From: Gammaproteobacteria bacterium
GTDB taxonomy: Bacteria > Bacillota_I > Bacilli_A > Izemoplasmatales > UBA1188
Assembly: GCA_024691665.1 (NCBI GenBank)
Contig: JAILNJ010000002.1
Coordinates: 1-6,507, forward strand
Direction: 5' to 3'
DNA length: 6,507 bases
The position numbers and the translations under genes are program-made. Below the pieces are notes generated by a model. That model saw only the letters and a program-made list of their open reading frames with translations, was not told where the DNA came from and searched no databases. Positions 1-5,747 of this stretch are shown in pieces. The first letter of the stretch is position 1; every line of letters begins with the position of its first letter.

Positions 1-58
1 TGAAGAATTTAATGTATATAAGGCAGGAACAGATTCTCAAGGACTTGTTGGTGATAGA
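1..58. other. 3' flank of the lipoprotein gene, no gene assigned
   Basis: This is the sequence downstream of the lipoprotein gene's TGA stop, up to the window edge. I see no stable hairpin followed by a T-run on the minus strand, so there is no visible terminator and transcription may continue past the edge. The plus strand is open from base 2 to the TGA at 152-154, but that frame runs codon-for-codon opposite the lipoprotein gene and has no start inside the window. I do not call it a gene, although the end of a convergent gene cannot be excluded. Confidence 0.3.
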
Positions 59-2221
59 TCACATACACTTAATAATTTGGAATGTTTGAGAATGTTGACT
101 TGTTACATAATAAGCATTGTCATCACCATATTGGTTTGCTACTGCAACCATTGAGATTGCTGTACCAGTTGTTGTGATATATTGGTCAATACTATCAGTT
201 GAGTTTGCACTAATAGGAGTGTCATCATTTCCAAAGAATACTTGATAGCTTTGTGCATGTTGAACAGGATCCCAGAAAAGTACACCTTCATCCGCAGATG
301 TTCCTACTCTAATATTTGTTGGAGCAGTAAGTCTTACTACTTTTTGTTGTGTTGAATAAGCTGATGCAAGAGTTGTTCCACCATCACCTTTAGCGCATAC
401 TTGAAGTTGATATGTACCAGCTTCAATATTTAATAATGAATATTCACTATTTGGTGCGTCAACTGTAGCACCCATCTTAACAGAGTAACCTCTTGCGTTG
501 TTATTTGAATTCCAACTAACGGTATATCCTTCAATAGTTACATTTGATGGAGTTGCAAGAACGCTAATTTTGAATTTTAAGTCTTCACTAGCTAGTGAGC
601 TAACATATACATAAGTTTTGCCACCAACTTGTTGAACGCCTTTACCAATTGATTGAATTGAGAAGTTAACATCAACTGCTTCTACATTATCAATATCTAC
701 TATATCAGTGAAATTAATAGATGTATCAGTGCTTAATTGTCCATTAACTACAGAACCTTCTTTCTTAAGTTGATATGCTCTAGCACCAGAAACTCCTAAG
801 AATGATACTGTAAATCCCTTAGATAAATCATTTGGAACAGAAGTAATATAATTAGTACCGTTTGGTCTTGGAGCTGCAAGTCTAACAACTGTAAGAGTGT
901 TAGAATATGCTGAATCATACATATTAGCTGTTTTATCAGCTACTGCTTTAACAGATACTTCATATGTACCAACTTGAGCAAATGCATGAAGGAGTGATTT
1001 TTGAGTTGCATCATATGGTAACTCTTCTGTTTGTTTAACTCCTTCTATATCTTTAACGATTTTAACCATGTAACCAGTTAATTGGCCAGCAACAGTATCC
1101 CAATAAATATTGTTCTTAGCTACACCATCAGATAGATCATAAGAATCATTCCAATGGATTTCTGGTTTTCTAAGTACGACTGCAGTAAATGTTTGAGAGA
1201 AATCTGAGAAGAATGTAGAACCATCACTTAAAACAGGTTTTACTCTAAGTGAATATGATGTTCCTGCACTTAATTGGAACTTACATGCTTCAACTGTACG
1301 AGTTTGTCCATTAGCTTCTACTACATACCCTTGAGCTTCTGCAACAGGATCCCATACTAATTCTCCATCTACTACATTTAATGTTGTAATAACTGGAAGA
1401 TATGTGAAATCTACTTTTGCTGACATAGGTGATGCGAATACTCTCTTATTATCGCTTGAATCACCTAAAGCTCTAATTTCTACATCAAATGATGAGTTTT
1501 GTGCATCATAGTTATAACTTGTAGTTGTTCCTTGTGCAGTATATTCTAAATTACCATTGATATATACTTCATAACCATATGTAGCATATGATCCTGATCC
1601 TCTCCATGTAAGGATTGAACCATCATATCTAATATTAGTTGGTGCACCTAAGAACACCTTATTAATTTGTTTAGAGAAATCAGAGAATGTTGAACCATCA
1701 GATGAAATAGGTCTAATTTGAATATTATTAGTTGTACCAGCTACGAACTCATTAAATTCAGTTACATTAACTGTCTTTTCTTGTCCATTAACCTTTACAA
1801 TATATCCAGTTGCATTTTCAACCGCATCCCAGCTCATTACGCCTTCATCATCAAATCTAATATTAGATTCCTGAATTTTGGCTAAACGAGTAAATGTTCT
1901 TTGACTATCTGTAGCTGCTTTATCCTCTGAGTTTAAAGCAGTAATTGTAACTGTGATCGATTCATCTGTAGTTTTTGCTGAATAAGCAAACTTAGCATCA
2001 ACTACCATAACTGATGGGTTTGAATTAACAACAACATTATACTTAGCAGCATTTTCAGATGCTGACCAAGTAAATACTTTACCATCATATTGAATTGTAG
2101 TTGCGTCTACTGGCTTAGCTTCTTTTGCTTTTCCTTTCTTTTCACAACCTACCGTGAAGAATAGGATACTAGCAACAACCACTAAGCTTAAAATGCTTGC
2201 AATCTTTTTGAAAGTCTTCAT
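59..2221 (-). CDS. Multi-domain surface lipoprotein with about eight fibronectin-III-like domains
   Basis: Predicted extracellular lipoprotein of 720 residues with no recognisable catalytic domain; specific function unknown. The N-terminus is a lipoprotein signal peptide: Lys2, Lys5 and Lys6, a hydrophobic stretch at about 7-22, then TVGC with Cys26 as the lipidation site, followed by a Lys-rich tether. The -3 residue Thr is less usual than Leu, Val or Ile. The rest splits by eye into about eight beta-sandwich units at roughly 37-115, 116-191, 192-275, 276-350, 351-448, 449-555, 556-631 and 632-717. Most carry an early-strand Trp (52, 131, 206, 290, 374, 570, 650) followed about 9-12 residues later by a Tyr in a YxV-type strand, the usual FN3 pattern. 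Unit 6 has Phe in place of the Trp. The protein ends at a domain boundary, so it looks complete, and no LPXTG anchor is present. The ATG start has a good ribosome site and sits 27 bases after the upstream repeat-protein gene, so the two are probably co-transcribed. A role in adhesion or polymer binding is inference from architecture only. Confidence 0.9.
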   Translation of the reverse strand: MKTFKKIASILSLVVVASILFFTVGCEKKGKAKEAKPVDATTIQYDGKVFTWSASENAAKYNVVVNSNPSVMVVDAKFAYSAKTTDESITVTITALNSEDKAATDSQRTFTRLAKIQESNIRFDDEGVMSWDAVENATGYIVKVNGQEKTVNVTEFNEFVAGTTNNIQIRPISSDGSTFSDFSKQINKVFLGAPTNIRYDGSILTWRGSGSYATYGYEVYINGNLEYTAQGTTTSYNYDAQNSSFDVEIRALGDSSDNKRVFASPMSAKVDFTYLPVITTLNVVDGELVWDPVAEAQGYVVEANGQTRTVEACKFQLSAGTSYSLRVKPVLSDGSTFFSDFSQTFTAVVLRKPEIHWNDSYDLSDGVAKNNIYWDTVAGQLTGYMVKIVKDIEGVKQTEELPYDATQKSLLHAFAQVGTYEVSVKAVADKTANMYDSAYSNTLTVVRLAAPRPNGTNYITSVPNDLSKGFTVSFLGVSGARAYQLKKEGSVVNGQLSTDTSINFTDIVDIDNVEAVDVNFSIQSIGKGVQQVGGKTYVYVSSLASEDLKFKISVLATPSNVTIEGYTVSWNSNNNARGYSVKMGATVDAPNSEYSLLNIEAGTYQLQVCAKGDGGTTLASAYSTQQKVVRLTAPTNIRVGTSADEGVLFWDPVQHAQSYQVFFGNDDTPISANSTDSIDQYITTTGTAISMVAVANQYGDDNAYYVTSQHSQTFQIIKCM
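1172..1396 (-). repeat. FN3-like unit 4 (residues about 276-350), paralogue of unit 2
   Basis: This stretch encodes the fourth beta-sandwich unit of the lipoprotein. Side by side with unit 2 it shares the frame WDxV.xAxGYxVxxNGQ near its start and SDGSTF followed by SDFS near its end, with the same spacing give or take one residue. Similarity is higher than between other units, which suggests duplication of one domain within the gene. Boundaries are set by eye. Confidence 0.6.
1649..1876 (-). repeat. FN3-like unit 2 (residues about 116-191), paralogue of unit 4
   Basis: This stretch encodes the second beta-sandwich unit of the lipoprotein, the copy related to unit 4. It contains WDAVENATGY, VNGQ and SSDGSTF/SDFSK at positions matching WDPVAEAQGY, ANGQ and LSDGSTFF/SDFSQ in unit 4. 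At DNA level the segment around 1676-1706 still resembles that around 1196-1230. One different unit (192-275) lies between the two copies. Confidence 0.6.
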
Positions 2222-2228
2222 AATTATG

Positions 2229-2236
2229 CTCTCCTT
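2229..2236 (-). promoter_or_regulatory. Ribosome binding site of the lipoprotein gene
   Basis: The minus strand reads AAGGAGAG, ending seven bases before the ATG at 2221-2219. This supports that start, and the encoded signal peptide begins directly there. The whole gap to the upstream gene is 27 bases, with no promoter or terminator in it, which points to translation from a shared mRNA. Confidence 0.8.
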
Positions 2237-2248
2237 ATATAAGATTTA

Positions 2249-5200
2249 TTAATTAGTTTTTGCGTAAAGTTCGAGGTCTTGGTAGAGGTCATATGGATTA
2301 TGAGAATATACATATTTATCTGCATCAATGATTGGAATAGTATCGCTTCCTGCTTTATCAAACCAACCAATAAACGTAGCTCCATATTTAGTTTTACCAT
2401 TATCTACTGATGACCAGTTAGTACCATATTGTACATATTTTGAAGTCATTACTGTAGTCTTATCAGTATCATAGAATGTAATCTTATACCAGTTATCAAA
2501 TACTGCGTATAATACATAATCTTGAGTAACCTGAGTATTATCAAAATCAAACATTGTTAATTCATAATACTTTTTATTGCCTTGAGTTTGAGTTGACCAA
2601 CCCTTAAATGAATAACCTTGGCCTTTTCCATAATCCTGTGGATTTGGATCAGTTGGTTTATTAGCTAATTGATTGTATGTTACAGATACAACACCAATTT
2701 CCGTTGTACCAACCATGTATCTAACATTGAATGTCTTAAGAGTTACTACTTCTGTTAATGTTATTCCGCCTTCAAGGTCTGCATATGATTCAATTGGTAA
2801 GTTTTCAAATAACATATTACCTTGAGCATTTACTACTAAAGTATCATTTAGTTTATATCCACCAAATGCCTTTGTAACGTCTGTGTATGTTGGAACCGCA
2901 AATGTATAATCCTCTCCATACTTAACTGTTACAGGGTTAGTACCTGTAATAGTACCTTCAGTAAATGATAATGTAACCTCATATGTCTTAGGTTCATAGT
3001 ATGCATAAATTGTTGTATTAGTTTTAACCCCTTGTGAGAAGTCATAAGCTACTTGTTCGTATGAATTTGTATTACTATATGCTTCTGTTGCCCAGCCACG
3101 TGCTGTATAACCATCTTTAGCTTGAATAGCTTTATTTTCTGCAACCGTTCCATATTGGATATTATTTACTACTGTTGAAGATGCTCCAACTGTATAAGTT
3201 ACACTGAACTTCTTTATTTCAACTTTACCAAATAGAGTTACTCCACCAGCAATAAAGTCTGCATAAGACATGCCAAATTGTTGTTCATTAAATGTAATTA
3301 AATTACTAATTTGACCTTGGCCATTAGTTATTTGAGTATCATTACCTGTATTATTGTTATGGAAGAAATATCCAACAAATGTATATTTTTCAGTATTTAG
3401 TGTTGCTGGAAGATCTATAGTTCCACTATTTGCCCCATATTGAATATGGATTATTTTATCTGATGTAAACAATTCAATATCTTCTAATACTCCACCCTCT
3501 GCATCTTTAGATAAAGTTGTAGCGACATTTTTAGGGCTAAATACTGCATATAGTGTTAAATCTTCTGTTACTGTTGCGCTATATACTGCTGTACTTCCTT
3601 GAATCTTTGACCAACCTGAGAAGTCATAACCATTTGGAGGAGTTAGAGTATAAGTAATACTTGTTCCGTATTTAACTTTAGTATATTGTTCTTCTACATT
3701 AGTGAGTTTATTTGATCCGTTATAGTATTCAATATTTAAATACTTGTCTGCTGCCTTAGCGGCTACTACTAAACCGTTTGAAGATGACACTGTATCAAAA
3801 TCAAGTATTCCAGCATCAACCCAATCTTTAATTGATTTATATGCTGCAGATACATATCTACCTTCTGCATCAGTCAATGTTCTTTCAACATTGTTCTTAT
3901 CATCGAATACATATCCAGCAAATACATATTCAGGATGTGTTGTATATGTTGGAATAATTAAATTAATATTTTCATCATATTTAACATATTGAGTCTTATT
4001 AGCGTTAGCTAAGTCACCTTGTCCTTGGAATACCTTAATTGTGATTGTAATAGGTTGATATACAACATATACGATTAACTTTTCAGTTATATTCTTAGGA
4101 ACTGCGGTAATATAATCTGCTTGAGATGTTGGATTCTTAGTTAAAGATAATCCCTTAACTTCATATCCTCTTATTCTTTCTCTAGTTGAGAGGAAGTTTT
4201 GAACATCTAAAGTTGTAAGTTCAGTACCGTCCATAATAGTAAATGCTTGAGTTTGGTTTTGAGCACCATAACACTTACCAGTGCCTTGGAGTGTATTATC
4301 ATATGATGAACGATATTCAATTTGGAAGAGTTGTGGCTCCCAAATTAAATAAACTGTTTTATCATTCTCTATTTGATCAATTGTTGTAATTATTTCAGCA
4401 GTAGCATATGAACTATTAGAATAACACCAACCTTTTGGAGTATATCCCGGTTTTTCATCTTTATACTGGTTCATAAGTGGAAGTAATACATCACTACCTA
4501 CTGGATATGATTGAGTTACATCAGCTAGTGTCGATGTGTTGAATATGTATGTGACAAATCTTACTTCTCCAACCTCAAATACAACATCAATGTCATATCT
4601 GACTTTCATAGTGAATTTATTTGCTGTTTCAAGGTCTATTGGAGCTCCATCAACCGTAATAGCTGTAACCGATCTATGAGAGTCGCTACCTAAAATCTTG
4701 TTTAAGCTCACATTAGCTAAAGCAAATGTTTCATCATAGTTCATTTGAGTGCTTCCATTATAAAGAACATCTGTACCATTTTTAACTGTGATATTTATAT
4801 AGAATTTTTGTGGTTCATATAGCACATAGAGTGTATCAAAATCCCAGTTATAATAATGAGCTTCTCTATACTCTACATCAATTTCAAGATTGCTATTGAA
4901 TACTTGACCAGTTCCAGTCGATGAATTAGAGTAACCTTTATATATACCTTTAAATGTATATCCTTCTACATCAGGAATAACTGGATAACTAGTTACTTGA
5001 GAACCATAAACAATAGTGATACTATCAACCTTAACATCCCTATATTCTATTGTGTTTGGTAAATTAGTTATGAAATTAATCGTTCTAGATTCACCAACAT
5101 ATAATTCTCTATATTTTGCATAATATGTCTTATTCCTTTCAAATTTATCTACTGTGATTTCTTTAGTTAATGCAGCATCTTTATAGTATCCTACAAGCTC

Positions 5201-5608
5201 ATAGCCTTTTGGAACGTTATTAATAAATCCATTTTTATAGCCTGAATCTGCTGTAGCATATATTTCCCAAGAACCATAAGATTTATTACTGCAACCACTC
5301 TTGGTAATTCTTCTTTGAAGTGTAAATTTACCGCCTTTGTCATCAACAATAGTTACTTGCTCATATGTATACTTTGTGCATCCATTTGAAGATGAACTAC
5401 TGCCTCCACATGATTGTTTACATGCACTATAACAAGCAGAGCATAGACAACTTATAATGTTTAACTTTCCAATTAAAAAAGTTGCCCCCGCAAACAAGGA
5501 CAAAACAGCAAAAAACATCTTGATATAAGATACCTTAGTGTTCGTTATCTTGTTTCTATGACCGACGTCATACGTACCTAGAGGAGATTGATTGAATACA
5601 AGTTCCAT
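2249..5608 (-). CDS. Large membrane-anchored InlB-B/Listeria-Bacteroides-repeat surface protein
   Basis: Predicted cell-surface protein of 1119 residues. Residues 1-30 are a polar, basic N-terminus; 31-47 form one hydrophobic segment (signal anchor or unusually long signal peptide). Then comes a cysteine cluster (Cys54, 56, 59, 63, 67, 77) with a GGSSSSSNG linker. IISC at 51-54 also fits a lipobox, so lipidation at Cys54 is possible. From about 80 to the end I count about twelve tandem repeats of the InlB B-repeat (Flg_new / Listeria-Bacteroides repeat) type, recognised by the cycle 'V.YG ... GY.F.GW/GY ... LYA.F/Y.P': for example GWCYS at 393, GWSK at 665, GWAT at 838, GWST at 1003 and GWFD at 1081. 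The last unit ends with LELYAKTN just before the stop, so the gene looks complete. In known proteins these repeats are small beta-grasp-like modules forming stalks. No enzyme domain, LPXTG or SLH anchor is visible. The start is fixed by a consensus ribosome site; an inner ATG at residue 31 has no good site and would lose the basic N-region. It is first in a likely two-gene operon. Confidence 0.9.
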   Translation of the reverse strand: MELVFNQSPLGTYDVGHRNKITNTKVSYIKMFFAVLSLFAGATFLIGKLNIISCLCSACYSACKQSCGGSSSSSNGCTKYTYEQVTIVDDKGGKFTLQRRITKSGCSNKSYGSWEIYATADSGYKNGFINNVPKGYELVGYYKDAALTKEITVDKFERNKTYYAKYRELYVGESRTINFITNLPNTIEYRDVKVDSITIVYGSQVTSYPVIPDVEGYTFKGIYKGYSNSSTGTGQVFNSNLEIDVEYREAHYYNWDFDTLYVLYEPQKFYINITVKNGTDVLYNGSTQMNYDETFALANVSLNKILGSDSHRSVTAITVDGAPIDLETANKFTMKVRYDIDVVFEVGEVRFVTYIFNTSTLADVTQSYPVGSDVLLPLMNQYKDEKPGYTPKGWCYSNSSYATAEIITTIDQIENDKTVYLIWEPQLFQIEYRSSYDNTLQGTGKCYGAQNQTQAFTIMDGTELTTLDVQNFLSTRERIRGYEVKGLSLTKNPTSQADYITAVPKNITEKLIVYVVYQPITITIKVFQGQGDLANANKTQYVKYDENINLIIPTYTTHPEYVFAGYVFDDKNNVERTLTDAEGRYVSAAYKSIKDWVDAGILDFDTVSSSNGLVVAAKAADKYLNIEYYNGSNKLTNVEEQYTKVKYGTSITYTLTPPNGYDFSGWSKIQGSTAVYSATVTEDLTLYAVFSPKNVATTLSKDAEGGVLEDIELFTSDKIIHIQYGANSGTIDLPATLNTEKYTFVGYFFHNNNTGNDTQITNGQGQISNLITFNEQQFGMSYADFIAGGVTLFGKVEIKKFSVTYTVGASSTVVNNIQYGTVAENKAIQAKDGYTARGWATEAYSNTNSYEQVAYDFSQGVKTNTTIYAYYEPKTYEVTLSFTEGTITGTNPVTVKYGEDYTFAVPTYTDVTKAFGGYKLNDTLVVNAQGNMLFENLPIESYADLEGGITLTEVVTLKTFNVRYMVGTTEIGVVSVTYNQLANKPTDPNPQDYGKGQGYSFKGWSTQTQGNKKYYELTMFDFDNTQVTQDYVLYAVFDNWYKITFYDTDKTTVMTSKYVQYGTNWSSVDNGKTKYGATFIGWFDKAGSDTIPIIDADKYVYSHNPYDLYQDLELYAKTN
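2498..4051 (-). repeat. Three tandem copies of a two-domain (long plus short) repeat
   Basis: Within the repeat protein, residues about 520-692, 693-873 and 874-1037 form three consecutive pairs of about 165-180 residues. Each pair starts with a long GY-type unit and ends with a short GW-type unit. The long units share a distinctive insertion: a GY strand, an Asn/Asp-rich loop, a small xGQ/xGx turn, then a segment such as SYADFIAGG (781-789), SYADLEGG (941-948) or the diverged SIKDWVDAG (592-600). The short units lack this insertion. Boundaries are set by eye; DNA-level identity between copies is low, so this is an old duplication. Confidence 0.6.
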
Positions 5609-5613
5609 ATTGT

Positions 5614-5620
5614 ACCTCCT
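5614..5620 (-). promoter_or_regulatory. Consensus ribosome binding site of the repeat-protein gene
   Basis: The minus strand reads AGGAGGT followed by ACAAT and then the ATG at 5608-5606. This perfect Shine-Dalgarno core decides the start at residue 1 rather than the inner Met31, and suggests efficient translation. Confidence 0.9.
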
Positions 5621-5656
5621 AAAATGATTTTTAAAAAAATATAATATATTTATATT

Positions 5657-5672
5657 TTGATAATACTATCAA
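5657..5672. promoter_or_regulatory. Candidate operator: perfect inverted repeat over the -10 box
   Basis: The sequence TTGATA-n4-TATCAA is a perfect 6-bp inverted repeat with a four-base centre. It completely contains the TATTAT -10 box (5660-5665) of the promoter for the repeat-protein gene. A dimeric repressor bound here would block RNA polymerase. No regulator gene lies in the window and I do not recognise the motif as a named box, so regulator identity is unknown. In AT-rich DNA a palindrome of this size can arise by chance. Confidence 0.4.
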
Positions 5673-5689
5673 TAAAATGAGGTTGTCAA
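5660..5689 (-). promoter_or_regulatory. Sigma-A-type promoter for the two-gene surface-protein operon
   Basis: On the minus strand the -35 box is TTGACA (5689-5684, perfect match) and the -10 box is TATTAT (5665-5660, five of six), separated by 18 bases. The start of transcription would be near 5653, giving a leader of about 45 bases that is almost all A/T. Directly upstream of the -35 is the T-rich tail of the lgt terminator, which may also serve as an UP-like element (inference). Confidence 0.8.
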
Positions 5690-5697
5690 CAAAACAC

Positions 5698-5730
5698 AAA
5701 AAAAATCCAACTCTAGTGGTTGGACTTTTT
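5698..5730 (-). terminator. Intrinsic terminator of the lgt-family gene
   Basis: On the minus strand the stem GTCCAAC / GTTGGA (six paired bases TCCAAC with GTTGGA, seven-base loop) is followed by eight T residues, and a run of A residues precedes the stem and can extend the pairing. It begins about 24 bases after the stop of the lgt-family gene, and separates that transcript from the surface-protein operon, whose promoter starts about nine bases further on. Confidence 0.85.
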
Positions 5731-5747
5731 CACATCTTTTTTATAAC

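Noticed and set aside
59..61. TGA read as Trp (Mycoplasma-type code), extending the lipoprotein
   Set aside because: The Trp codons checked in all three genes are TGG, no in-frame TGA occurs inside them, and the protein ends naturally at a domain boundary.
2..154. Plus-strand open frame running in from the left edge, possible end of a convergent gene
   Set aside because: It is exactly codon-antisense to the end of the lipoprotein gene, which creates open frames by chance, and it would overlap that gene by about 95 bases. No start is visible and the product is not recognisable. Sequence left of the window would decide.
2234..2243. Ten-base palindrome CTTATATAAG before the lipoprotein gene, as operator or hairpin
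   Set aside because: It has no loop to form a hairpin, overlaps the ribosome site, and is expected by chance in A/T-rich DNA.
3744..3992. Plus-strand open frame of 82 codons
   Set aside because: It lies wholly antisense to the repeat-protein gene, whose repeat pattern runs unbroken through this region. It has no convincing ribosome site and no recognisable product.
5516..5518. Inner ATG (Met31) as start of the repeat protein
   Set aside because: It lacks a well-placed ribosome site and would remove the basic residues before the hydrophobic segment, whereas residue 1 has a perfect AGGAGG five to six bases upstream.
5698..5730. Terminator acting in both directions
   Set aside because: On the plus strand the stem is followed by only C and five T, and no plus-strand gene leads into it.
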